A stretch of DNA of 64,000 nt from Chondrus crispus (Eukaryota; Rhodophyta; Florideophyceae; Gigartinales; Gigartinaceae). Both the position numbers and the translations under genes were made by a program. The notes under the pieces were generated by a model. The model was not told the DNA's origin. It worked only from the letters and a program-made list of their open reading frames with translations, and ran no database searches. The stretch is from the NCBI RefSeq assembly GCF_000350225.1, contig NW_005178881.1, positions 161,409 through 225,408 of the forward strand. The letters are read 5' to 3'. Below are positions 54,537-63,966 of the stretch, piece after piece. Numbering within the stretch: position 1 is the first letter of the stretch; each line of letters begins with the position of its first letter.

Positions 54537-56156
54537 ATGTCGTTCGCGCGCCTCGTTCTGCCGGCGCTGGCCGTTGCCTTCGTCGCCTCGCTCGCCGCCG
54601 CCGACGAATCGGATGTCGTCACGCTCACCAGCAAGAACTTCGCCGATGTCGTCGCCAAGGAGAAGCTCGTCTTCGTTAAGTTCTTCGCCCCCTGGTGCGG
54701 CCATTGCCAATCCATGGCCGAGGACTTCAAGAAGACCGCCACCGAGCTCAAGGGCAAGGCCGTCCTCGCCGACGTCGACGCCACCACTGAGGAGGAGCTC
54801 GCCAAGAAGTACAACATCGACGGCTTCCCGACCCTCAAGCTCTTCGCTGATGGCGAGGAGGTCGTTGACTACAACGGCGGCCGCGATAAGGAATCCATGA
54901 TCCAGTTCATCGAGCGCGCTACCGTCCCCCCTTTCTCCGAGATTGACTCTGCTGACGCGTACAAGAAGTTCATTGCTGACAACAAAGAGAAGAACATCCT
55001 CGTCGGAGCTGAACTTTCACCTGCCAACTTTAACAAGTTCCGCAAGGCCGCTTTCGGCCTTCGTGACGTCATGCCGGATTCCATGGAGTTCATTCGCCCC
55101 AAGTCCGCCAAGTATGTCTCCATTGACGCCTACAAGGCTGATGAGCTCTATTTGCTTCGTGTCGAGTCCGATGGAACCCATCGCCCCATGAAGTACGACA
55201 CCGACAGTGACGAGAGCCTTGAGAAGTTTGTCAAGGGAGCTGCCCTCCCGGCCTGGCAGGAGTTCACTCAGGAGAATGCCGAGCTCTATACGGAGCTTTC
55301 CACTCCTATCATCGTCGGTTTCTTCAAGGACTGTGAGGTTGCTGAATGCAAGATCATGGAGAAGGTCGCCCAAAAGAAGGTTGACAATGGCAAGGTTGTC
55401 TTCGCCTGGGTCAACGCCGTCACTCTTGCCAGCTTCCTCGACTACGTCGGTCTCAAGGACGCCAAGACCCCGGTCTGTGGTTACGCCTTCGAGAGCGATG
55501 CTCGCTATCTGCTCCCGGAAGGCATGGAGTTCACCGAAAAGAACTTCGAGGCGTGGGTTGACGACATGATCGCCGGCAAGGTTGTCCCTGCCCGCAAGTC
55601 CGAGGCTATCCCTGATCCGTCCGAAAACACTGGCCCTGTCTACAACGTCGTCGGTGACTCCTGGTCTGATGAGGTCGAAGATTCCGAGAAGGATGTCGTC
55701 ATTGCCCAGGTCGCTGAGTGGTGCGGACACTGCAACAAGCTCAAGCCTATCTACAAGAAGGTTGCCGAGGAACTCAAGAAGGCTAGCGTCAACCACATCA
55801 AGTTCGCCATGATGGACGCCACCGAGAACGACGCCCCCGATGGATACAAAGCCAAGGGCTTCCCTACCATCCACTTCTTCCCAGCCGGCAAGGAGCAGAA
55901 GGGTATTGACTTTGACGCCGAGAGAACTAGCAAGGGCATCATTGAATGGCTCATGGAGAAGACTAGCAAGAAGTTCGAATTCGATGTTTCTACACTCGGA
56001 GAGGATCCCGTTCCTGAGGAGGACGAGGAAGGAGGTGAGGAAGAGGGCGAGGACGCCGACGCCGACGGTGCTCAGGATGACGACGGCATGGATGAGTTGG
56101 AGGAGGAGTTGAAGGCCGTTGAGGGCGAGGAAGAGGAAGAGAAGGAAGAATTGTAG
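54537..56156 (+). CDS. PDI: Protein disulfide isomerase, ER
   Basis: 539 residues. Residues 1-22 (MSFARLVLPALAVAFVASLA...) are a signal peptide. Thioredoxin domain a has FFAPWCGHCQSM with Cys54 and Cys57. The middle b-b' domains are less conserved, as usual. Domain a' has VAEWCGHCNKLK with Cys396 and Cys399. An Asp/Glu-rich tail ends in KEEL, a KDEL-type ER retrieval signal. Length and a-b-b'-a' order are those of classical PDI, which forms and rearranges disulfides of secretory proteins in the ER. No intron is visible. The frame extends 69 codons upstream to 54330, but the signal peptide and TATA-like box set the start. It ends with TAG. Confidence 0.96.
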   Translation: MSFARLVLPALAVAFVASLAAADESDVVTLTSKNFADVVAKEKLVFVKFFAPWCGHCQSMAEDFKKTATELKGKAVLADVDATTEEELAKKYNIDGFPTLKLFADGEEVVDYNGGRDKESMIQFIERATVPPFSEIDSADAYKKFIADNKEKNILVGAELSPANFNKFRKAAFGLRDVMPDSMEFIRPKSAKYVSIDAYKADELYLLRVESDGTHRPMKYDTDSDESLEKFVKGAALPAWQEFTQENAELYTELSTPIIVGFFKDCEVAECKIMEKVAQKKVDNGKVVFAWVNAVTLASFLDYVGLKDAKTPVCGYAFESDARYLLPEGMEFTEKNFEAWVDDMIAGKVVPARKSEAIPDPSENTGPVYNVVGDSWSDEVEDSEKDVVIAQVAEWCGHCNKLKPIYKKVAEELKKASVNHIKFAMMDATENDAPDGYKAKGFPTIHFFPAGKEQKGIDFDAERTSKGIIEWLMEKTSKKFEFDVSTLGEDPVPEEDEEGGEEEGEDADADGAQDDDGMDELEEELKAVEGEEEEEKEEL

Positions 56157-57144
56157 ATTTACGGTGGGATGTGTTTAGATACTGGGGGTTCTTGGTTTTT
56201 GGGCCGAGTAAAAAACAGTGATGCTCGGACAATTTCCATCTTCTTGCACGTAGAATACAAATTGCCGCTTTGGGATATACAGTTCACAGAATCATGCTGT
56301 GCTTTGACTGGACTGTGGGTCGGGTTACCGTACGGCTGAAACATCTACAGTATCGACATTCGGGAAGCACAACAGGCAAGTCCTTTGATGTCAGAGCCTG
56401 TCGAACGCTGTGCCGCTTTCATCTGAATCGACGAACGTCCACTCGCTGATTTCATGCCCTGCTGACAGTGCATCTGTGCCACGTCGCACACGTTGCCATG
56501 CAGGATTGGGGCATGGACTAAACTCCGCGCCAAAACTCCCCGCTTCTCCCGAACGATGTTCATTCCGCCCCAATTCAAATCAGCTCGCCCTGGGCGTTTA
56601 TCCTTTTTATGATGACCACCAAAGAGATGTCTATTCCACCAAGCCCTTTTTAATGAGAACCATTGCGTACTGCAATATGCGCAGGATAGCACTGTATAGT
56701 ATCTGAATTTTGCTTTTTGAACTTTTAAATGAAAAGAGAGCTTTCAGCCCCCCTCTCTCCCCGTCGTGTTTGTAAATATTTATTCTTAAGACTTGGAAAA
56801 GAGTTTTTATGATGATGAACTTAAAAGCGAAAAGTACTTGCTCTCCCCCTCTCCCGTCAAAAATTATTCCACGGGACGTCAAAGCAAACGCGGCTTTGAG
56901 CTTCAAGCTCGACTTTAACAGAGGTGAGATTTCACAATTCCCAAGTTGCAATGATACGAAAAATACGATCTGATCTGCTCCAGCAGACAAAACCGTCGCA
57001 CGGAAATTGCTAAGTGTTCTCGAAAGACACAATTCTTCTGAGAGTGCTTTATTCGTGGGATAAAAAGAGCAACTCGGCCCAGCTGTCCGACTGTGCTGCA
57101 CATACTAGAAGGATCTTATGTGCTTTCTCATCTAATAGGACCAG
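56157..57144. other. Intergenic, PDI 3' side to next gene
   Basis: No gene seen. It contains A-rich stretches (56700-56830). A TATAAA-like sequence GGATAAAAAG lies at 57058-57067, about 80 bp before the next ATG. Confidence 0.5.
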
Positions 57145-58233
57145 ATGCGCCTCTGGAATAGCGGAAGGTCTACACTGCTATTTGTTCAGGCAACTGCGGC
57201 GTTTACAATAGTGGCGGTAAGTTTGGCTTTGCTGATATTAAAAGCATCGAACCCGGAAATTTCAGCGCATGCAAGAGAGCAAATCGTGAGATATTTCAAG
57301 TTTGATCGATATGGATATACCAAAAGCTTTGGCGAGATGGATGGTGATCCCCGATTCTGGTATGAAGAAGATGACGACGAGATTTATGCGACTGATTTTT
57401 ACGGCGACGGCATGAGCGAAAAAGAAGACGAATATGATTATTATGGTAGTCGTCATTATGAGTACAATGATTCGGAGTACAGTGAGGGAGGCACTGCTGA
57501 TTACGAGAGGTTTTATGAAAGTGATCACCAATACCACGATACCGAAGATGAAATGGAGACTCAGTTCGACTTCGACACTGAAGAAGCAGATGTTGATGAT
57601 AGTGACGGTGGGTATTTTGACGAGTACTACGGAAGCATGGACCATGAAAAGGCATATGATCAGCATAATAATGGTCCTATCCGAAACGAAGAGCGAGAAA
57701 GATGGCATTATCTGAACGCAGAAAACAAATATAATCCTGGAATTGGAGATAGCGAAGAAAACGCTGCCCAGTATGAGGAAAATAGTGGCAATGTGGACTA
57801 CCACATGTATGCAGAAGGCCTTGAATCAAATCTGAACAATTCTCACAAATTGCCTTCAGAACACCAGTATGACGCAGGAATGGCTGAAGAGCACTTTCAA
57901 AACTATCCTAACGAGAAGTATACTTGGTATGACGACGTTTATGAAATGCTGAACGACCAAGTACTGCATGAAAGTGACTTTATGGACAGTCATGAAGTCG
58001 ATAATATCGGAGAATTTGCAGAAAGCCTCTCTGATGACGACTCGTTTAACATTTGGATTCAAGCAAATAGTGGACTGGACTTGCATGGAGATACTCTTAG
58101 GGCAAAATGGCATGAGAACTCACCAATGTTTGCCGATCAAGCTACAAAACGACCGGTGATCTATGGACTTGAAAGCTACAGTGAAGTTCAGGATATCCAC
58201 TACTTTGAGAGATCTGAAATTTATCTGTTGTGA
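57145..58233 (+). CDS. Tyr/acidic-rich single-pass membrane protein
   Basis: 362 residues. Residues 1-10 are short and basic, followed by one hydrophobic segment at about 11-32 (LLFVQATAAFTIVAVSLALLIL), then a long hydrophilic part very rich in Tyr, Asp, Glu, His and Asn (for example DDDEIYATDFYGDG, DEYDYYGS). No cleavable-signal pattern is obvious, so a type II anchor is favoured, with the acidic part lumenal. Tyrosines flanked by acids are typical tyrosine-sulfation sites, which is inference. No family recognised. The gene is AT-richer than PDI. A long clean frame and a TATA-like box support it as real. Confidence 0.75.
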   Translation: MRLWNSGRSTLLFVQATAAFTIVAVSLALLILKASNPEISAHAREQIVRYFKFDRYGYTKSFGEMDGDPRFWYEEDDDEIYATDFYGDGMSEKEDEYDYYGSRHYEYNDSEYSEGGTADYERFYESDHQYHDTEDEMETQFDFDTEEADVDDSDGGYFDEYYGSMDHEKAYDQHNNGPIRNEERERWHYLNAENKYNPGIGDSEENAAQYEENSGNVDYHMYAEGLESNLNNSHKLPSEHQYDAGMAEEHFQNYPNEKYTWYDDVYEMLNDQVLHESDFMDSHEVDNIGEFAESLSDDDSFNIWIQANSGLDLHGDTLRAKWHENSPMFADQATKRPVIYGLESYSEVQDIHYFERSEIYLL

Positions 58234-58827
58234 GAACTTTTTTTTTTGCTCATCGAGGTGCCCGTTCCGCCAGGGTATCTAGAGAAAGGCCTCAAAGCTC
58301 AAGTTCAGGATTCAAAGCTTGAACCTGTATGTTCCCCTCTTTCTCTGTTGGACGGTGTGCCACTAAGCATGCAGATATAGCCCTGCTTACGCCCAGATGT
58401 CGCCCATATCTGACAAGAATGGTCCTGAGGGCCTGCGGGGATTTCCCAGTGATCGGTGCAATGGAGTGTGGGCTGCGTTTGCTCAGTACACGGCACAGTA
58501 CGCGCCCCAAAATTAAACGAATTCAAGGTTTTTTTTTTTTTTTTTCGGAGTAGGGTAGGTGTGTGAAGATCGTATCCACTTCTTCATACAGTATAGTTTT
58601 CCACGCTTGCCCTCGACACATTCTTCCGTAGCACGCATTGGCCTTTCGACAACCGGCTGCTTTCACCTCTTCACAGTGGGTTGTCGAGGAAGACCGCAAG
58701 AGAGTTTTTGCAATTCTCTGTGCTGGTCGGCTTGTGCCGTGCGGTCGGTGGCGTCATCCTTGGGTTTTCTTCCGTTGGCCAACGTCACGTTTGCGCTTCA
58801 ATCTACGTAACAGACTTGTTTCTCAAA
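58234..58827. other. Intergenic / 5' leader of U1-70K
   Basis: A T17 run lies at 58529-58545 and a CATACAGTATAG element near 58586. The U1-70K frame is open upstream to 58681, but that part does not match the family. Confidence 0.5.
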
Positions 58828-59550
58828 ATGCCATCCGGGCCCCATGCAGGAAATCGAAATCGTCCCGCTTACAGCGGCCAACAACGCTTCCGCTTCCCCA
58901 AGCAAATCATTCAATTGTTTGCACCCCGCAAGCCCATTGAGTTTAAGCCGCCCCCGCGGCAGCGGAAGCTCAAACCCATGACAGGTTTGGGTACATTCGT
59001 CTCCATGTTTGAAGATCCAAAAGACCAGAGGGATACCAAAATGGCTGATGGAAACGAGGGCAAGCCTGAAACATCCTTTGAAACACCTGCTCAAAGAAGA
59101 CGGCGCGTTCGGAACGAAGCGTTGAGGAAGGTCTCGGAAATCGTTGAAAAACGACGAGAGGAGTGGGACCCAAAAAGCGACGATTCTGCAAAGACAAAGA
59201 ATGCGTATAGCACGCTGTTCGTTGCCAATCTCCCGTTTGCTATGGTTGAGAAGTCATTGCGGGATGTGTTCGAGGTATATGGCCCAGTGGCAACTGTTGT
59301 CATGCCATCAGATCGAGAGGAGGTTTCGAGAGGCTACGCATTTGTTGAGTTTGAACGAGAGCGCGATATGAAGATTGCATGGCGGGAGGCGAACGGGATG
59401 AGGGTAGGAGGCCGTCGCATTCTGGTAGATGTGGAAAGGGGTCGAACTGTTGATGGTTGGCTGCCAAACAGGCTAGACGGTCCGAACAATGCGTGCACAA
59501 GGAAGCGACGGAGTGAGAGGCGGGAGGTAAGGCAAAGACTAGAAAGTTAA
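58828..59550 (+). CDS. SNRNP70: U1 snRNP 70 kDa protein (U1-70K)
   Basis: 240 residues from ATG 58828. The N-terminal U1-70K signature is present: QIIQLFAPRKPIEFKPPP (27-43), FVSMFEDPKD (57-66), then an Arg/Glu helix (91-113) and WDP. RRM about 128-205 has RNP2 TLFVANL (129-135) and RNP1 RGYAFVEF (168-175), followed by the family hallmark DVERGRTVDGW (201-211). In the family the RRM binds stem-loop I of U1 snRNA, and the N-terminus contacts the Sm ring and U1-C, in 5' splice-site recognition. It is shorter than the human protein because the RS-rich tail is reduced to about 20 basic residues. No intron is visible. Its stop is 56 bp from the stop of the convergent TPS-like gene. Confidence 0.93.
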   Translation: MPSGPHAGNRNRPAYSGQQRFRFPKQIIQLFAPRKPIEFKPPPRQRKLKPMTGLGTFVSMFEDPKDQRDTKMADGNEGKPETSFETPAQRRRRVRNEALRKVSEIVEKRREEWDPKSDDSAKTKNAYSTLFVANLPFAMVEKSLRDVFEVYGPVATVVMPSDREEVSRGYAFVEFERERDMKIAWREANGMRVGGRRILVDVERGRTVDGWLPNRLDGPNNACTRKRRSERREVRQRLES

Positions 59551-59606
59551 GCGACAGGCTTTGAGAAGATACGATGTCTTCTTCCTATACACATATTTAT
59601 GCCCCA

Positions 59607-62600
59607 TCACGGCGAATTCACATCTACTTGTGCGAGCCTTTCCAAAAAGTCAAGCACTTCATCCACATGCTGTACGTAATACTTTGCTGATGTGCTCTTC
59701 CGTCCTACTGTACATGTGTGAACACTAATATCCTTCCCGTCAGCATTGCGATATATTTCTTTAAACATGTCTTCATCGGTTCGGTCATCACCAATGGAAC
59801 AAACCCAGTCCGGCGCCTCACCCTCGAGATCTAGGCGTCTCAAGACCTCAGCCACCGCTGCTCCTTTGTGCACCCCTCGCGGTCGAACGTAAAGGATTTT
59901 TTGCCCCATCAAGACCTCCATCGGACTGCCTTGTAGCACCTCCTCGAGCGCTTGCCGAGCATCATGTGCTCGACTCACGGCGAAATCCGGATCAGCATCT
60001 CTAAAATGCCAGCTATATGCACTCTCTTTTCTCGACAAGAAGCTCGTAGGTGTGCAGTCCTCAATTCGTCTCAACAACGAACCGGCCAATTCAAGCGCGT
60101 CCCTCATCGCAATGAGATCATGGGGGCTTATTAGGTCATTCCAAGTTTCGTCGCGTTTTACGACTAGAGTGTTTCCGGTTGTTGCGTACGTCTCCTGCTC
60201 TCCATATTCTTGCAATCCGCTCATTCTACGGCCCCCAAACTTCTCCCGTAAATGATCTGGCCATCGCATAGAAAACCCGTGTTCTACTGCAAAACCAAGG
60301 CCTACTCCTCGGAACCAATCCATGACTGTGTTCTTTTGCCTCCCCGTCACAATGAACACAATATTTTGATCACAACTAGCAAGACGGCGCAGAACTTCGA
60401 GAAGTCGCTCAGAAGGTTCCGCCAACTCTGGTTGACTCTCGTACTTGCGAAGAGTGCCATCGTAATCAAAGAAAAATAATCGTTTCCCTTTCGTAGCACG
60501 GTATGAATCTCTAACACGGTGTTTTGGCATCGGAATTAGTTGCATCGCTTTTGCCTTGCGAATCGCAGAGAATTTGACGAGATCGTCAATGAAGCGAACG
60601 CCCCATGCGGACGCAGTATGCATGACGACATGGCGGTATAATTTCTGGTGTTTCAACTCTCTCTCGAAGTCGGGCATTTCCAGACTCTGAAAAATTGCAT
60701 CGCTGACCATCTCAACGTTCCAGGGATTCACTAGCAAAGCACCCGGTAAGTTTTGTGCGGCTCCTGTGAACTCGCTCAAGATGAGAACACCGTTTTGCTC
60801 TTTTTGACACATGATGTACTCATGACTCACAAGATTCATTCCGTCTCGAAGCGATGTGATTATAGCCACGTCTGCTACCGAGTACAAAGCGCACATCTGT
60901 TCGAATGTCATGGTAACCTCTCGATAATGTATGGGCATATCCTCAAGAGTAGCGAAGCGGCCGTTAATTCTTCCCACCATCTCCAGGATCTCGGAACGGA
61001 ACGCATGGTATTCCTCAGACGCTGACATACTAGGCGTCGTCACTTGCAGCATTACGACGCGGCCGATCCATTCTGGATGACATTCAAGAAAGTGCTCGAC
61101 AGCAAGCAGCTTGTGTGGAATGCCCTTGATATAATCGAGCCGGTCAACCCCAACAAGAACCTTTTTCCCTGCAAACGACTCCAACAACTCATCCCGAATA
61201 TCCTTGACCGTGCTTTGCTTCATCGCCGCTCGGAAGGTGTCGGCATCAATACCGAAAGGATAAATGCCAACCTGCACATTGATACCCTTGTTATCAACAT
61301 GGTCTGGTTGCACAGTGACTCCCAGCAGCCTTTCACAAGCAGATAAGAAATGCCTCGCGTAATCATACGTGTGGAAGCCGAGCAAGTCAGCACCAAGCAA
61401 TCCCTCCAACAGTTCCTTGCGCGGGGCCAGGGCCCGAAATATTTCGCCTGCCGGAAACGGTGTATGCAAGAAATAACCTATGCGGGCGTTGGGCAACCGA
61501 TCACGGAGAATCTTAGGGACTAGGCATAGATGAAAGTCATGGATCCAAAACATGGCTTCGGATTCATCAATGCCCGTGCGTTTCCACTCTTGAATGAGGG
61601 CGTCCGCATAAAAACGATTGACGCGTTCATAGGCGTCGAACATCTCGACGTGATAAGTCCTCTCCCCAAGGTTGAGAGGAATGTAATGAAAGAGCGGCCA
61701 CATGACGGAATTGCAAAACTCTTGATGGGCAGCGGCATCTTCGGCATCCGGAAACAAGGGGACGTACGAAAGCAGGCCCATGCTCTTGCGATGGCGCCTT
61801 TTCTGAAAATGGCGCTCCATCTTGCTGCGCTCATCCGGCGGAAGCTGTGCGGCGTCATGAAAGGTCTGACCCGGTGCACCCAACCAGCGTATCGGGACCC
61901 TCCCCAGCAAATCTTTAAAGGCGGAGAACAAGCCAAGCGAACCATTACTGATACTGGACTTGACCTCGCCGTCGTCGCCAATCTCGACAGTAAGCGGGAG
62001 GCGAAAGCTGGCGACGAACAACCTCTGGTGCCTGCGGCCCTTCTTCGGGTGCAGCAAGGAGGCGCCGGTCTTGGGGCTCGCGCCCAAGGGCTGCCTGGGG
62101 GGCAAATTAGCGGAGACATTCTCCGGGCGGGCGGCCTCATCCAGGGCGTGCTTATAGTCGCGGACCTCCTGCAGTCTTCTCTGCGAGTCTTGGAGCTTGG
62201 CGAGCAGGTACTCCTCGACGAAGACGTCGTCGAATTGGAGCGAGTCGAGCTCGTCCTGCAGGCCGAGGACCGGGAGCTCGGAGGTGAGCGAGCGGCCCAG
62301 GCCGGAGTCCATGAAGTCTACCTCGGAGAAGTTGCGCGAGTGGGTGCGGCGGTGGGAGCCGCCGGGCGAGGAGACGAGGACGCGCTTGTGCGGCTTGGAG
62401 AGCGACAGGTGCGGCAGGCCGACGGCGGAGGCAGGCGAGGTGGTGCCATTAGAGGTCGGCGTGAGCGGCGGGGACGAGGTGATGGGGGCGCGCGGCAGCT
62501 GCGGAGGGGAGGTCACTTTCGGGGTCGGGCGCGGAATCATGGGGGCGGTGCACGGGTGGAGGGGAGCGGTGGAGGAGGCATGGGAGGGATGCGCAGTGGT

Positions 62601-62660
62601 GTGGAGGAGGGGTGGCGTGGGACAGGCGACAGTGGGGTTTGGAGTCCAAACTTTGGACAT
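59607..62660 (-). CDS. TPS: Trehalose-6-P synthase-like GT20 / HAD phosphatase fusion
   Basis: 1017 residues from ATG 62660 (MSKVWTPNP). The longer frame to 62669 begins with TTG. Residues 1-200 are a Pro/Ser-rich, probably disordered region with basic-Ser motifs (RRTHSRNFSE). GT20 domain, about 210-690: RLFVASFRLPL, WIHDFHLCLVP, VDRLDYIKGIPHK (near 504; nucleotide-sugar phosphate contacts Arg and Lys) and SLRDGMNLVSHEY (near 605), so catalytic residues appear intact. HAD phosphatase domain, about 725-1005: FFFDYDGTL (near 731) with both Asp, and SIGDDRTDEDMF (near 954). It should make a phosphorylated disaccharide or glycoside and dephosphorylate it. In Galdieria, TPS-like enzymes make floridoside and isofloridoside, so floridoside-phosphate synthase/phosphatase is a strong alternative to trehalose synthesis. 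Cytosolic, no targeting signal. No introns seen. Confidence 0.93.
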   Translation of the reverse strand: MSKVWTPNPTVACPTPPLLHTTAHPSHASSTAPLHPCTAPMIPRPTPKVTSPPQLPRAPITSSPPLTPTSNGTTSPASAVGLPHLSLSKPHKRVLVSSPGGSHRRTHSRNFSEVDFMDSGLGRSLTSELPVLGLQDELDSLQFDDVFVEEYLLAKLQDSQRRLQEVRDYKHALDEAARPENVSANLPPRQPLGASPKTGASLLHPKKGRRHQRLFVASFRLPLTVEIGDDGEVKSSISNGSLGLFSAFKDLLGRVPIRWLGAPGQTFHDAAQLPPDERSKMERHFQKRRHRKSMGLLSYVPLFPDAEDAAAHQEFCNSVMWPLFHYIPLNLGERTYHVEMFDAYERVNRFYADALIQEWKRTGIDESEAMFWIHDFHLCLVPKILRDRLPNARIGYFLHTPFPAGEIFRALAPRKELLEGLLGADLLGFHTYDYARHFLSACERLLGVTVQPDHVDNKGINVQVGIYPFGIDADTFRAAMKQSTVKDIRDELLESFAGKKVLVGVDRLDYIKGIPHKLLAVEHFLECHPEWIGRVVMLQVTTPSMSASEEYHAFRSEILEMVGRINGRFATLEDMPIHYREVTMTFEQMCALYSVADVAIITSLRDGMNLVSHEYIMCQKEQNGVLILSEFTGAAQNLPGALLVNPWNVEMVSDAIFQSLEMPDFERELKHQKLYRHVVMHTASAWGVRFIDDLVKFSAIRKAKAMQLIPMPKHRVRDSYRATKGKRLFFFDYDGTLRKYESQPELAEPSERLLEVLRRLASCDQNIVFIVTGRQKNTVMDWFRGVGLGFAVEHGFSMRWPDHLREKFGGRRMSGLQEYGEQETYATTGNTLVVKRDETWNDLISPHDLIAMRDALELAGSLLRRIEDCTPTSFLSRKESAYSWHFRDADPDFAVSRAHDARQALEEVLQGSPMEVLMGQKILYVRPRGVHKGAAVAEVLRRLDLEGEAPDWVCSIGDDRTDEDMFKEIYRNADGKDISVHTCTVGRKSTSAKYYVQHVDEVLDFLERLAQVDVNSP

Positions 62661-62986
62661 GCGGATCAAGGATGAATAATAAGTTTGGAAACGGGGACGC
62701 TCCCGGTTGGGGGAGGTTGCCGCGGTTCAGATATTTTTCCCCGCGCGGTGTCGTTTGCGATTGGCGGGCGGCTGGGACATGACGGGCGACCGACAGGTTC
62801 CGTCAGAAAATGTACCTGTTGACGGATTCACCAAATAGCACTGCTGTTGCGGTAACTTTATTTCTTCCGCAAGGCGCCGAGCGAGCTGTAATGGCTGGAA
62901 TGCACCCGTATTTCTTTTGCTCCTACCCTTCTTTGCCAGAAATTTTTGAGTACTGTAGATTATTAGAGAAGCGAATACGGTCACTG

Positions 62987-63102
62987 GGTAGAGATGCCCA
63001 GTGCTGATGTTAAAAGTATCTTCAATCCTCCCTCGCTTACTTTTGGTAGAGATGCTCGCAAGCTGATGTACAAGTATCTTCAGTCCTCCCTCGCTTACTT
63101 TT
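62987..63102. repeat. 58-bp tandem duplication
   Basis: Two units start GGTAGAGATG at 62987 and 63045 and share AAGTATCTTCA(A/G)TCCTCCC and TCGCTTACTTTT. Confidence 0.85.
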
Positions 63103-63596
63103 CCCTTCGATACAGTTTCCCCTTGCCCCATACAGATACAGTATATTTCCTGTGAATCTTAGATATCTCTCCACTAAATAAATAACACATCAGCTCCTTG
63201 TACGGTATACTGTACGTAGAGCATGGCCCCAGACGACAAGTGTGAGGCAAGAAAAAAATTGTCTACGTACAAATATATGACGTTTGAACACTTGTTTCTC
63301 TAAAGATGTAGCTTTCTCATAAAATGTGGCACTGGATTGTGCAGTACTTGGCTTTATAAAAAATCGTCTGCATTGAGGTCTTTGGCCCTTGAATGTTTTA
63401 AAAAAATTGGAAGGTACAATACTCTCATAGGAGGGTTATAGCGTGTCGCGTAGAGAGTGCACAACTGTGCACTGAGAAGGCATTGTTTCAGATGCAGCCA
63501 AAATCGAAACCAGCTTCAAAAGGTACATTTTAGATGTTCTCTTTACATCTTTGATTCCTTTTTTGGTTGCCCCAAAATCGAAACCAGCTTAATACT

Positions 63597-63620
63597 GTAC
63601 CCAAGGGTACCCTTGGGTAC
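63597..63620. repeat. Perfect 24-bp palindrome
   Basis: GTACCCAAGGGT joined to its exact inverse, with no loop. Confidence 0.95.
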
Positions 63621-63671
63621 TTGTGAAAGGACTGCTTCTCTTTGATGTTTTCTTGGGATGCCCCAAAACAC

Positions 63672-63726
63672 CCGCCTAATCGTAACTCTGCTCATGTGAA
63701 CACAGTTAACGGTTACGATTAGGCGG
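63672..63726. repeat. Hairpin with 15-bp arms
   Basis: CCGCCTAATCGTAAC (63672-63686) pairs exactly with 63712-63726 around a 25-base loop. Confidence 0.92.
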
Positions 63727-63966
63727 ATTAGTTCTGTTCACAGAACCAATGCCGTGCACAGTACCCTTAAGGGTACAATACGCGCAGTACGTACGCTCCT
63801 ATTGTAGAAGGGTACAGCACCCGCATCCATCCATATCTGCCGCACCACTTTCCCGCGCGCACCGTACCGTGTCATACCTCAACCACCGTACAGTACAACT
63901 CTCCATTGGACAACTCCTATTGATCGACTCCTATTGTACACTCTCAAGCTGACTGCATTCCGCACT

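Noticed and set aside
58681-58827. N-terminal extension of U1-70K
   Set aside because: It does not resemble the family. The family match begins just after ATG 58828.
59607-62669. Longer start of the TPS-like gene at 62669
   Set aside because: The codon is TTG. The first ATG in frame is at 62660, so that was used.
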